Shown in pieces: positions 1-8,683 of a DNA stretch of 64,000 bases. A program made the translations under genes and the position numbers. Location of the stretch: NCBI GenBank assembly GCA_021464415.1, contig CM038466.1, forward strand, positions 35,246,833-35,310,832, written 5' to 3'. The DNA comes from Lonicera japonica. Its lineage: Eukaryota > Streptophyta > Magnoliopsida > Dipsacales > Caprifoliaceae. The notes beneath the pieces are model-generated. The model had not been told where the DNA came from and made no database searches. It saw only the letters and a program-made list of their open reading frames with translations. Numbering within the stretch: position 1 is the first letter of the stretch; each line of letters opens with the position of its first letter.

Positions 1-2
1 AT

Positions 3-434
3 CTTGAGACTCTTAATTCATTTCTTTTTGAAGCTAAGGCGAGAGTCGAGAATCCTATTAAAGGGTGTACTGCTCTCCTTGCTTCTCTTGGACAGAAGGT
101 GGAAGAATTACAAGAACGGGTGACGGCATTAGAGGCTCGGTTAGAAGGAGGGCCTTCTTGTGTTAACCCATTATGCTCATTTGCTCCTCCTCGAGGTTCT
201 TCGAGGTTCTTTTCGTCGGTAGAAAATAACACGGCTGATGTTATCCCGTCTGCTGTGAATCCGGGCGGTTTTTTATCGCAATCTTCGCAAGCTAATTTTC
301 TTACGGAGGTTGCCGAACCAACCAGCCCTGACTGGACAGCTTTAGGGGATATTCGCCATGATATTTCTTCTGATTCAAGTACTATTTTGAATTTTGATGC
401 TGATGATTTTCGGATTCTTCAGCCTTTTCTTTGA
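3..434 (+). CDS. LOB-domain (LBD)-like protein, C-terminal part, antisense to the retrotransposon
   Basis: The frame is open from the window edge and ends in TGA at 432-434 (143 codons visible). Codons 7-22 read FLFEAKARVENPIKGC, which resembles the end of the GAS block of plant LOB-domain proteins (consensus like YEAxARVRDPVYGC). It is followed by a leucine/valine heptad stretch at codons 25-48 (LLASLGQKVEELQERVTALE), where LBD proteins have their leucine-zipper-like coil. The rest is Ser/Pro-rich and ends in an acidic-hydrophobic tail (NFDADDFRILQPFL) that could be an activation segment (inference). The zinc-finger CX2CX6CX3C part would lie upstream of the window. Because no 3' LTR separates it from integrase, it may be an antisense accessory ORF of the Tat element, an arrangement known for that lineage. 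Alternatively it is a host LBD gene next to a truncated element. Confidence 0.6.
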   Translation, partial: LETLNSFLFEAKARVENPIKGCTALLASLGQKVEELQERVTALEARLEGGPSCVNPLCSFAPPRGSSRFFSSVENNTADVIPSAVNPGGFLSQSSQANFLTEVAEPTSPDWTALGDIRHDISSDSSTILNFDADDFRILQPFL

Positions 435-1358
435 TTAGATAAGTTATCTACCCCTCCACTTTCATGTCTTTTTGTTTGCGAAGAAGGGGTTCAACACATA
501 TCTGCTTATCATTCAATAGCATACCGTTCAGCCCAGACAATATATGCACTTCTAGTGAGGGTTTTGTTCTTTAAACAAGTGTTTCGCAAATATTCCACCT
601 GTAACATCTCTTTTCATCAATAAATAAACAAGTTTTGTTTCGGATTTTTTTTTATATCTTCTGTGTGCGCTTTTTATGTTTTGTTTTGAGTTGTTATTGT
701 GAGATTTGAATAAGCCATATATTAATGGTTATCCCTTTTCCCCCACACTCAAAGTAAAACAGTAAAGGCAAAAGAGAGAAAATAAATCCAGTAAAGATGC
801 CTGTATTAGAGGTCTTTTGGCAGTTTTTCCCAAAAGGGACCTGGTGTGCAACAGGTTTTTATTGGGTCATTTGTACGTAAGGAATTATTCTTATTTTGGC
901 TAAGTATAAGAGTTGTGCCCCCTAGACTTTAACCAAATTTTGTAAGATTCTTTCCAAACGCCAATTAGACTCCTCAGAGTGTAAGTGTGCTCATGTAAAA
1001 GAGATGTGCACCAACAAACTGACCTCTTTAATTAGAGGAATTTCTCAGCTCTCAGCAAGTCTGCACTTAGACGTTATATGCTTGGTGGCTGACCTACATG
1101 GCGGTAGGAATTTTTTTTTAAAGGTCGTTGATGTATAAAAGGAAAACTTGTGCTTTTGGTTAAGTCTACAGAAATGTCATGCCTTCTTTTGACTTAAGCA
1201 AATTATAACATCTTTCTCAATTATGTTTATGCAACCTCTTTAGCGTATTTCTGACCTCCTTGTGAGAGTTTTGCTTCTTGTAAATAACGGTACACCAAAG
1301 TAAAATTTCATATATTTTTCTTCGGAGCAAGTCATTACAAGATTACAGAGTACTTCAG
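435..1358. other. Non-coding 3' internal region between antisense ORF and integrase
   Basis: There is no open frame of note on either strand. The region holds the presumed 3' UTR of the LOB-like ORF and, on the minus strand, sequence downstream of the integrase stop. A pyrimidine run at 731-744 looks like a polypurine tract on the minus strand, but no LTR start follows it. Confidence 0.5.
619..628 (+). other. Overlapping AATAAA polyadenylation signals
   Basis: Two overlapping AATAAA hexamers (619-624 and 623-628) lie about 185 bp downstream of the stop of the LOB-like ORF, on its strand. This fits a 3' UTR of ordinary plant length. It suggests the antisense ORF has its own transcript end. 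Confidence 0.4.
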
Positions 1359-2468
1359 TCAGGGATAGTATCTCTTGAGGTGCTCTATGTTCCATGGCCT
1401 CATGAGCTCCATTCCATCCATGGTTCTCAAGTAGTAGGTACCAGGTCTACTAACTTTGGTTACCACATATGGACCATCCCATTTGGCAGCTAGCTTCCCA
1501 TGTTGAGAAATTTTGGTGGCTAGAATAACTTTTCGAAGCACCAAGTTGCCCACAGTTAGGCTTCGGTGCCTGACCCTTTTGTTGTAACTTTTGACCATGT
1601 TCCTTTTGTAGGCTTCTTCTTTAATCCGAGCTTGTTCTCTTTTTTCTTCGAGGAGGTCTAAGTTGGCTAAGAGTCCTTCGTCATTCCGAGCTGGGTCATG
1701 ATGGTTGATTCTGTATGTTGGCATTCCCATTTCTACTGGAATCACCGCTTCAGTTTCATAGGTCAGAGAGAAAGGAGTTTCCCCCGTAGGCCCTCGGATC
1801 GTAGTCCTGTAAGCCCAAAGAACTGAGGGGAGTTCTTCAGACCAATTTCCCTTAGCATCGTCGAGTCTTTTCTTCAGCGAGTTCAGGAGAGTTCTGTTGG
1901 TGACTTCTGCTTGGCCATTTGCTTGGGGATGGACAGGTGAACTGTAGTGATTCTCTATTCCATGATCTTCACAAAAATTTCTGAAGAGATCACAATCAAA
2001 TTGCTTGCCATTATCAGTGATCAGAATCTTTGGGAGGCCGAAACGACAGATGATATTTCTCCATACAAAACTTTGAATTTTCATAGTGGTGATGGTGGTC
2101 AATGCTTCTGCCTCAGCCCATTTGGTGAAGTAGTCAATGGCTACAACTGCGAACTTGGTTTGTCCTTTACCCAAGGGGAAAGGACCAACAATGTCCATCC
2201 CCCACTGAGAAAAGGGCCATGGGCTGCTGACAGGAGTCATGAGCTCTGCTGGGAGCTGTTGGACATTGGCAAACCGTTGGCACTTGTCACACTTCTTTAC
2301 CAGTTCTTTGGCATCTTGTAGGATGGTTGGCCAAAAGTAACCTTGTCGTCCAACTTTGAGAGCTAAAGAACGAGCTGCTGGATGCCCGCCCACACAACCC
2401 CTCATGGATCTCCAATAAGGCCGCTTGAGCTTGATGGGGGTGTAGGCAGAGTAAGAAAGGAAGAACAT
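1359..2468 (-). CDS. Integrase fragment of Tat-type pol
   Basis: The frame encodes most of a retroviral-type integrase, which inserts the element's cDNA into chromosomes. Visible features are the end of the HHCC zinc finger (H29, then CDKC at 60-63) and the catalytic triad D92 (WGMDIVGP), D152 (ITDNGKQF) and E188 (GQAEVTNR). The D152-E188 spacing of 35 residues is the DD35E arrangement. The C-terminal region (about 290-369) has the GPYVV...GTYYL...HLKRYYP pattern common in plant Ty3/gypsy integrases. The first 20 or so residues come from a shifted frame: the upstream zinc-finger sequence continues in the neighbouring ORF (2287-3090), which overlaps by 182 bp. A frameshift near 2450-2465 therefore separates the two. 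The copy cannot make an intact Pol polyprotein. Confidence 0.92.
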   Translation of the reverse strand: MFFLSYSAYTPIKLKRPYWRSMRGCVGGHPAARSLALKVGRQGYFWPTILQDAKELVKKCDKCQRFANVQQLPAELMTPVSSPWPFSQWGMDIVGPFPLGKGQTKFAVVAIDYFTKWAEAEALTTITTMKIQSFVWRNIICRFGLPKILITDNGKQFDCDLFRNFCEDHGIENHYSSPVHPQANGQAEVTNRTLLNSLKKRLDDAKGNWSEELPSVLWAYRTTIRGPTGETPFSLTYETEAVIPVEMGMPTYRINHHDPARNDEGLLANLDLLEEKREQARIKEEAYKRNMVKSYNKRVRHRSLTVGNLVLRKVILATKISQHGKLAAKWDGPYVVTKVSRPGTYYLRTMDGMELMRPWNIEHLKRYYP

Positions 2469-3090
2469 ACCCTCTCTTGTACAGGGTTGCTTCTATGACT
2501 ACATATCTGTTGGAGATGTATTTGATCCTTTTGGCCATCTTCTTTTCTTCTGGCAAAACTCCATTTGTGAGGTAGTTCAGAATTGGGTCAATCCAGCACT
2601 TGCAGACTTGTACTGGGGCTGCATCCACTTCTTCAAGCTCATTGATGGCTTTGCTTTCTAAATATTCAATGTGGACACCGCTTGGTGCCTCTGTTGATGA
2701 AGCTAGCTTGGCCAGGCAGTCTGCCTTGTTATTCTGAGCTCGGGGAACTTTGATGAATACCACGTTTGTAAACTTTCGGGCTGCGGTTTGAGTTTTAGCC
2801 AGGTAAGCGGCCATGTGATCTTCTTTAGCCATGTTATGGCCAAGTATTTGGCCAATTACGACTGCAGAGTCATTGTAAACCACCATCTGTTTTGCTCCCA
2901 AGTCTTCAGCAATCCTTAGACCTGCTATGACAGCTTCATATTCTGCTTCATTGTTCGATGCCTTGAAAAGAAACTTGAGGGCTATCTCCAATGTGTTAGC
3001 CTCAGGGGTGATTAATACTAGACTAGCTCCGGAACCTTGAGAGTTGGAGGCACCATCTGCGTAGAGTATCCACACTGGGATCTCTGGCAT
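2287..3090 (-). CDS. Second (archaeal-type) RNase H and start of integrase, Tat-type pol
   Basis: Residues 6-135 form an RNase H fold with acidic active-site residues in the expected order: D12 (LYADGAS), E48 (NNEAEYEAV), D74 (YNDSAV) and D124 (NKADCLAK). This additional RNase H, between the gypsy RNase H and integrase, is diagnostic of Tat-lineage elements. From about residue 180 the frame runs into the linker and N-terminal integrase region, then becomes nonsense after the frameshift near 2460 (low-complexity Ser/Phe tail). It begins 5 bp after the stop of the upstream RT frame, in another frame, so a TAG plus a frameshift separates it from RT. In intact relatives these domains form one polyprotein. 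Confidence 0.9.
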   Translation of the reverse strand: MPEIPVWILYADGASNSQGSGASLVLITPEANTLEIALKFLFKASNNEAEYEAVIAGLRIAEDLGAKQMVVYNDSAVVIGQILGHNMAKEDHMAAYLAKTQTAARKFTNVVFIKVPRAQNNKADCLAKLASSTEAPSGVHIEYLESKAINELEEVDAAPVQVCKCWIDPILNYLTNGVLPEEKKMAKRIKYISNRYVVIEATLYKRGYVLPFLLCLHPHQAQAALLEIHEGLCGRASSSSFFSSQSWTTRLLLANHPTRCQRTGKEV

Positions 3091-3095
3091 CAGGC

Positions 3096-6000
3096 CTATT
3101 GAGGTGAAAGGGCTTGAGGCACTTGGATCGCTGTTGGCAGTAGCTCTGGAAGTTCGGCAACTTGTTCCTCTGTGTAAGTAAACTCGGCTATGAAGTCAGC
3201 CACAGCCTGCCCTTTGATTGATACTTGTGGTTTGTAACTGATCACAAATTGTTCGAGTTCTACAGCCCAGATAGCTAGCCTTCCTGATTGATCTGGTTTG
3301 TCAAGAATTCGTCGTAGTGGTTGGTCTGTGAGTACATCAATGGCATGGGCCTGAAAGTAGGGCCTCAGTTTCCTGGAAGTGATGAGGAGAGCATATGCCA
3401 ATTTTTCCAACCTGGGGTAATTGAGTTCGGCCGCATGCAGAGCTCTGCTTGTGTAGTAGACAGGGAGTTGCGCCCCCTCTTCGTTCCTCATAAGGGCTGA
3501 GCTGACCGCTGTTTGAGAAACAGCCAAGTAAAGGCAGAGAATTTCACCCTTCTTCGGAGAACTCAATAAAGGAGGAGTTCCAAGGTATTGCTTGAGCTGC
3601 TGAAAAGCGAGCTCACATTCTTTCGTCCACTCGAAGGCATTTTTCAGAGTTTTGAAGAATGGGTGGCATTTGTCAGTAGCCTTAGAGATGAACCTGTTAA
3701 GGGCTGCCACTCGACCTGCTAAGCTCTGAACTTCCTTTGGTTTGGTGGGAGACTTCATGTTAATCAAAGCTTGTATCTTCTCGGGGTTAGCTTCGATTCC
3801 CCTTTGTGTTACCATAAAACCCAAAAAATTTTCACCTTTTACCCCAAAAGCACACTTAGTTGGATTGAGGGACATACCATTTTGTCTAAGTATAGAAAAG
3901 GCTTCATTGAGGTCGGAAACATGGCTGGAAGCCTTGAGGCTCTTGACAAGCATGTCGTCGACGTAGACCTCCATATTTCGGCCTATCTGTTCTTTGAACA
4001 GGGAGTTCATCACCCTTTGATAGGTAGCTCCTGCATTCCTCAAACCAAAGGGCATCGCTTTGTAACAATAGGTCCCTTCATTGGTGATGAAAGATGTCTT
4101 TTCTTCGTCCTCAGGGGCCATCCTTACCTGATTATATCCAGAATAAGCGTCCATGAAGCTTAGCATTTCATGCCCAGTGGTAGCATCCACGAGCTGATCA
4201 ATCTTCGGGAGCGGAAAGCTATCTTTTGGACAAGCCTTGTTGAGGTCTTTGAAATCCACACACATCCTCCATTTTCCACTGTGTTTCTTCACAAGTACCA
4301 CATTGGAAAGCCATTTCGGGTAGTGGACCTCCCTAATGAAACCAGCTTGGAGCAATTTTTGGACCTCTTCTTTGGCGGCCAGATTCCTTTCTGCTGCAAA
4401 GTTTCTCTTTTTCTGCCTTACGGGCTTAAAGGCCGGGTCAGCGTTGAGCCTGTGCACCATGACCTCTGGGTTAAGACCTTTCATGTCATCATGAGACCAC
4501 GCAAAGATATCGGCGTTAGCTCTAAGGTATTGGGAGAGCTCCCGTCTAACCTCCGAGTTGAGTTGGTTGCTGATCTTGAGCACTCTTTCAGGTAGTAAAG
4601 GATCCAAGAGCAAGTCTTCTAGATCCTCAACGGGCTTTCCCCTGAGCTCTTTTTCTTCATCCCGGGGGTCTAGGGTATTAATTTCCAATCTCTCAGAGGT
4701 GGTGGATTCTCCTGTATTGTTCACCCCTTCAGCAGTTGCTACCTCAAGCTCTACGGTGGCGATCTCCATGGTTCTAACTTCTTTTAAGGTTCTAAATTGA
4801 CAGTGCCTGGCCTCCATTTGGTTACCCTTGACCTCCCCGATCCCATAGAGGGTTGGGAACCTCATGGTTAAGCTGCAGGTCGATATGGCGGCTCTGATTT
4901 CATTGAGGGTTCCTCTGCCCAAGATAGCATTGTAATGGGGAGCTGAGTCAAGAATTAAGAATTCTGCCATGGTCGTGACCTGCTTTGGAGCCGTCCCTAG
5001 AATTACCGAAAGCTTGATTACTCCCAAGGACCTTGTCTTCTCCCCAGAGAACCCTACCAATGTGACCGGCGATTGGACCAGGTGTTCTTTAGTGAGACCC
5101 ATCGCTTTGAAAGCACTGTAGTACATGAGATTCGAGGTCGCTCCTGTGTCGATAAGGATACGATGGACGTTGTGGTTGCTTATCATCGCTGTTACTACTA
5201 ACGGGTCATCATGGGGGTACTCTACCCCGTTCATATCTGCATCAGTGAAAGTGATCTCGGAGGTCTCGTACTTAGCCATCTTTGAGGGCCTTGAGCTGAA
5301 GAACTCTGCTTCTGAGCTCGAGAATTTAGCCTGCCTGATGTAGGCCTTTCGGGATCTGTTGCTGTTTCCAGAGAAGGATGAACCTCCTTCAATCATGAAT
5401 ATTTCTTTGGCGTGCTCCTTCCCATTGGCTTTTGGGGGAACATCCTTTTCTTTCTTTATGTACTGTCGGAGCTGACCTTGCTGGATAAGCTTCTCAATTT
5501 CTTCCTTGAGCTTCCAACAATTATCAGTCTCATGGCCGTGGTCTTTGTGATACCGGCAGTACTGGGTAGAGTCCCTCTTCCTCTCTGGAGTGCTCATCTT
5601 TTTAGGCTTAGGTACCTCTCCTGGTTCCAATTGGGCATAAACCTCGCTTAGTGGAGCTGTAAGGGGGGTGAACTTCCGATGAGCTCTGTCCTCGCTAGAT
5701 TTGAACTTTTCAGTATCCTTTTTGTTCTTCTTGGTCTCCCTTTCTTGGCCAGAAGAAGGGCTATGTTCCCCCTGGCGCTTGGAAGGGGGCCAGAGAGCAG
5801 AAAACCCCGACAGGTTACGTCCTTGGAGTGTCTCTTCCACCCCAATCTGTTTGTTGACCTCGTCCAGGAGCTCAGACATGGTCTTTGGAGCCATTCTAGC
5901 TAAGGTCATTAAGCAGTAGGGAGAGCTTACTCCGTTCATAAATGCAGCTACGGCCACAGCTTCATTGAGATCGTTGATCATGAGGCTTTCTTGGTTGAAT

Positions 6001-6440
6001 CGGCAAGCGTAGTCTTTCAGACCTTCGTTTGAACTTTGTTTGATTGTGAAGAGGTGGGTGGAGCTCTTAGACTGCTTTCTAGTCCCCACGAACTGAGTCA
6101 CGAACCTCGTACCAAGCTCGTGCGAGCTCTGAATCGAGCCTGGAGATAGGCTGTTGCACCACATTCGAGCTGCCCCCTTGAGAGTTGTGACAAAAGCCCT
6201 GCATATGATACCATCTGGGACATTCTGGAGCCCCATCATATTTTCAAATTGCTGCCAATGGTCCATCGGATCGGTTGAGCCATCATATGATTCTAGAGGA
6301 GGTAGTTTGAATCTGTTCGGGACTGCACAGGTCTGGATGTGCGCTGCAAACGGCGATTCAGAATTTCTTACCAGAGTTGCTGCCGAGCTCCCCCCGACGT
6401 GGCCTATGGTTTTCATCATTTCGGCCAGTTGGGCTTTCAT
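3096..6440 (-). CDS. Gag (C-terminal part)-protease-RT-RNase H polyprotein fragment
   Basis: The 1114-residue frame shows the domains in order. A retrotransposon Gag capsid domain spans about 40-200. A zinc-knuckle-like CRYHKDHGHETDNC motif lies at 295-308. An aspartic protease has its active site DTGA at 431-434 and ILGRG at 506-510. Reverse transcriptase spans about 690-880, with FKDLNKACPKD (730-740), the MPFGL motif (796-800) and the YVDD catalytic box at 826-829. A gypsy-type RNase H covers about 950-1085. The annotated ATG is internal: homologous gag sequence continues upstream in the same frame to an in-frame TGA near 6567-6569. Beyond a frameshift it continues in the 6517-6960 frame. 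All catalytic motifs are intact, so this copy decayed mainly through frameshifts. Confidence 0.95.
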   Translation of the reverse strand: MKAQLAEMMKTIGHVGGSSAATLVRNSESPFAAHIQTCAVPNRFKLPPLESYDGSTDPMDHWQQFENMMGLQNVPDGIICRAFVTTLKGAARMWCNSLSPGSIQSSHELGTRFVTQFVGTRKQSKSSTHLFTIKQSSNEGLKDYACRFNQESLMINDLNEAVAVAAFMNGVSSPYCLMTLARMAPKTMSELLDEVNKQIGVEETLQGRNLSGFSALWPPSKRQGEHSPSSGQERETKKNKKDTEKFKSSEDRAHRKFTPLTAPLSEVYAQLEPGEVPKPKKMSTPERKRDSTQYCRYHKDHGHETDNCWKLKEEIEKLIQQGQLRQYIKKEKDVPPKANGKEHAKEIFMIEGGSSFSGNSNRSRKAYIRQAKFSSSEAEFFSSRPSKMAKYETSEITFTDADMNGVEYPHDDPLVVTAMISNHNVHRILIDTGATSNLMYYSAFKAMGLTKEHLVQSPVTLVGFSGEKTRSLGVIKLSVILGTAPKQVTTMAEFLILDSAPHYNAILGRGTLNEIRAAISTCSLTMRFPTLYGIGEVKGNQMEARHCQFRTLKEVRTMEIATVELEVATAEGVNNTGESTTSERLEINTLDPRDEEKELRGKPVEDLEDLLLDPLLPERVLKISNQLNSEVRRELSQYLRANADIFAWSHDDMKGLNPEVMVHRLNADPAFKPVRQKKRNFAAERNLAAKEEVQKLLQAGFIREVHYPKWLSNVVLVKKHSGKWRMCVDFKDLNKACPKDSFPLPKIDQLVDATTGHEMLSFMDAYSGYNQVRMAPEDEEKTSFITNEGTYCYKAMPFGLRNAGATYQRVMNSLFKEQIGRNMEVYVDDMLVKSLKASSHVSDLNEAFSILRQNGMSLNPTKCAFGVKGENFLGFMVTQRGIEANPEKIQALINMKSPTKPKEVQSLAGRVAALNRFISKATDKCHPFFKTLKNAFEWTKECELAFQQLKQYLGTPPLLSSPKKGEILCLYLAVSQTAVSSALMRNEEGAQLPVYYTSRALHAAELNYPRLEKLAYALLITSRKLRPYFQAHAIDVLTDQPLRRILDKPDQSGRLAIWAVELEQFVISYKPQVSIKGQAVADFIAEFTYTEEQVAELPELLPTAIQVPQALSPQ

Positions 6441-6516
6441 TTCTGATCTGAGCCTCTGCTCTACTTCTTCAACAGAGCTCTTGTTCGAGATCCTGTCGAA
6501 TACGGACCCTCGAGGC

Positions 6517-6960
6517 CTAGCATTTGTCTCCAGAACTGGTGGAATGGGGGGGGCGACCTCCTCTGCTCACACTTTGTCTTTGAGCCTCTCCTTCAGAGCG
6601 TCTTTCTCGAACAACATTAATTTGTGGATTTCTTTTTGGGGATGATGGGGGAGCTGTAATAGAGAACTCATCATAAGAATCTCCTTGTTCAGAACTGGAT
6701 CGATCAGCATCAGACCCATTGGGCCTGCCTCGACTTCTCTTATACCTCCGGCGGCGTTCTCCCAGCCTTTCAATAGCTGGGATTCGCGCAGGGGCTAGGG
6801 GAGCCGATGCAGAAACATGGGTCGGAAGCGATCCATCTCTTGAACTGTACGAAGGGGGTTCTCTTTGAGCTATTAATCTGTCAATCTGGACCTGGAGAGC
6901 AGTTTGTTGAGCCACTAAGGCTATCAAGGGGTCTGTTTGGGTGTTTTCTGACTGGGACAT
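6517..6960 (-). CDS. Gag N-terminal fragment
   Basis: This frame starts with an ATG 55 bp from the primer-binding site, the expected gag start in element orientation. The product is polar, begins MSQSENTQTDPLIALVAQQT and has an Arg-rich patch (GERRRRYKRSRGRP). The true gag frame leaves this ORF near 6600-6630: from there to 6567 the neighbouring frame reads FEKDALKERLKDKV before a TGA, then continues into the large ORF. At least one frameshift and one stop therefore break gag. The last 30 or so residues of this ORF are off-frame sequence. Confidence 0.75.
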   Translation of the reverse strand: MSQSENTQTDPLIALVAQQTALQVQIDRLIAQREPPSYSSRDGSLPTHVSASAPLAPARIPAIERLGERRRRYKRSRGRPNGSDADRSSSEQGDSYDEFSITAPPSSPKRNPQINVVRERRSEGEAQRQSVSRGGRPPHSTSSGDKC

Positions 6961-7015
6961 GGTGAATGTATGGTTTTTCGCTTTTTGAGAAGCGTGTGAC
7001 TTTTAAGGAAATGTC

Positions 7016-7034
7016 TTTCCCACAGACGGCGCCA
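7016..7034 (-). other. Primer-binding site (tRNA-Asp-like)
   Basis: On the minus strand the sequence just inside the LTR begins TGGCGCCGTCTGTGGG, three bases from the LTR edge. TGGCGCCG matches the 3' end of plant tRNA-Asp, as used by many Athila/Tat elements; the match weakens after that. Confidence 0.75.
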
Positions 7035-7126
7035 AACTGATGGTGTCAAAATCTAGAACAGATAATTGACGACCGACCAATCAATGAATAATGGTGAATT
7101 AGAGGTTTAATATTGAATTGTAACTG

Positions 7127-7311
7127 TGAATAGTGATTGTGAACAGTATCACCGTATATGTGAACAGTGGTTATGAACAGTAGTTGTGAACAGTAAATGT
7201 GAACAGTACCTCTGAACAATATCTGTGAATAGTGACTCTGAACAGTATCTGTGAACAGTGACCGTGAACAGTACCACCGTATATGTGAACAGTGACTGTG
7301 AACAGTACCGG
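7127..7311. repeat. 13-bp tandem array, TGAACAGTnnnnn, in the LTR
   Basis: About 13 units of TGAACAGT plus five variable bases occur in tandem. Two units are extended to 21 bp by the same ACCGTATA-containing insert, which points to a higher-order duplication. The array sits near the inner edge of the LTR and is absent from the solo LTR at 62181-63172. Confidence 0.85.
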
Positions 7312-7347
7312 CAGAAACTGATTAAAAATAAAGATGAACACGAGACG

Positions 7348-8370
7348 TTTTTTATTAAGGTAGGTTCCCCCGGTAGCGCTTATGCTAGTCCGGCAGTACG
7401 TCCTCCTTTTGTGTGTGCTTGCTTTGTATTAGCTCAAAGGCAAACAATTCGGATGATAATACAAGCTACCAATCTCTCTCTTTCTTTCTATAATTTCCTT
7501 AATTCTATTTATAAGTATAGAATTAGGATTACAACTATTTCAACAGAATAAATAATAAACTGTGTAGGAGAGAGAGTGTATAAGGATTAGTATTTTTTTT
7601 GGGGTATGAAAAAAGAGAGTATAAGACCCTCAAAAATTGGCTTGTATTTAAGAAAGATGGATGGATATTAGGAGAGAATGAAGAGATGTTTTTTATTAAG
7701 GTAGGTTCCCCCGGTAGCGCTTATGCTAGTCCGGCAGTACGTCCTCCTTTTGTGTGTGCTTGCTTTGTATTAGCTCAAAGGCAATCAATTCGGATGATAA
7801 TACAAGCTACCAATCTCTCTCTTTCTTTCTATAATTTCCTTAATTCTATTTATAAGTATAGAATTAGGATTACAACTATTTCAACAGAATAAATAATAAA
7901 CCGTGTAGGAGAGAGAGTGTATAAGGATTGGTATTTTTTTTGGGGTATGAAAAGAGAGAGTATAAGACCCTCAAAAATTGGCTTGTATTTAAGAAAGATG
8001 GATGGATATTGGGAGAGAAGGAAGAGATGTTTTTTATTAAGGTAGGTTCCCCGGTAGCGCTTATGCTAGTCCGGCAGTACGTCCTCCTTTTGTGTGTGCT
8101 TGCTTTGTATTAGCTCAAAGGCAATCAATTCGGATGATAATACAAGCTACCAATCTCTCTCTTTCTTTCTATAATTTCCTTAATTCTATTTATAAGTATA
8201 GAATTAGGATTACAACTATTTCAACAGAATAAATAATAAACTGTGTAGGAGAGAGAGTGTATAAGGATTGGTATTTTTTTTGGGGTATGAAAAGAGAGAG
8301 TATAAGACCCTCAAAAATTGGCTTGTATTTAAGAAAGATGGATGGATATTGGGAGAGAAGGAAGAGATGT
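7348..8370 (-). repeat. Three tandem 341-bp units inside the LTR
   Basis: Units start at 7348, 7689 and 8030, spaced exactly 341 bp apart, and are nearly identical. Each carries a minus-strand TATAAATA (7506-7513, 7847-7854, 8188-8195). The related solo LTR has a single copy of this sequence, so the triplication is specific to this element or its subfamily. The ORFs visible in these units are repeat artefacts. Confidence 0.95.
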
Positions 8371-8404
8371 TTTTGGTGTGTCTTTGGATGGATGTATGAG
8401 GGTG

Positions 8405-8412
8405 TATTTATA
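8405..8412 (-). promoter_or_regulatory. Candidate LTR TATA box
   Basis: TATAAATA on the minus strand, matching the position of TATAAATA at 62592-62599 in the solo LTR of the same family. Three further TATAAATA copies lie downstream in the triplicated units, so which one sets the start site is unknown. Confidence 0.45.
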
Positions 8413-8683
8413 GGTAAATGTAGAATGGCAAATAGGTAAATTTGATAAAAATGGAGGGCAAAAAGGTAATTTTTGGTGGAGGTGTATATGATGTGTATGC
8501 TTAGGTCATATGTATTCTAGAATGTATATGATGTGTATGCTTATGTCACATGTATTCTAGAATGGTTTTTTACTGGAGGTAAAAAATGGTATTTTACTGG
8601 AGTTAAAAATGAGATTTTACTGGAGGTAAAAGTATTGAATTATCTTCGTAGGCCAATGGTAAAATTAGTATTTAACCCCATTA

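Larger units (their letters stand above)
1..8683 (-). mobile_element. Degenerate Ty3/gypsy Tat-lineage LTR retrotransposon (3' LTR not in window)
   Basis: Read on the minus strand the order is 5' LTR (8683-7038), primer-binding site, gag, protease, RT, RNase H, a second RNase H, integrase, then a non-coding 3' region. The second RNase H between the RT-associated RNase H and integrase is the hallmark of the Tat lineage. The coding region is split by at least three frameshifts and by in-frame stops, so the copy is dead. No sequence resembling the 7038-8683 LTR occurs between 1 and 1358, so the 3' LTR is either beyond the window start or deleted. The left edge is therefore set at the window edge and is uncertain. 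A solo LTR of the same family lies at 62181-63172. Confidence 0.85.
7038..8683 (-). repeat. 5' LTR of the Tat element (about 1.65 kb)
   Basis: The LTR edge next to the primer-binding site reads TGATGGTGTCAAAATC on the plus strand. This is the reverse complement of the last bases of the solo LTR at 62181-63172 (GATTTTGACACCATCA). The other edge matches the solo LTR start with mutations (ends ACCCCATTA where ACCTCATCA is expected), so the terminal TG is now TA. It is 650 bp longer than the 992-bp solo copy because of a 13-bp array and two extra 341-bp units. Confidence 0.85.

Noticed and set aside
731..744. Pyrimidine run as the retrotransposon's polypurine tract (minus strand)
   Set aside because: No sequence like the family LTR start (TGATGAGG/TAATGGGG) follows it on the minus strand, and the LTR sequence does not appear in 1-730.
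3742..6645. Plus-strand ORFs opposite gag-pol
   Set aside because: They are antisense shadows of the well-supported minus-strand polyprotein and show no domain pattern.
7258..8439. 97- and 61-residue ORFs in the LTR
   Set aside because: They are near-identical because they lie in the 341-bp tandem units; no start context or protein pattern supports translation.
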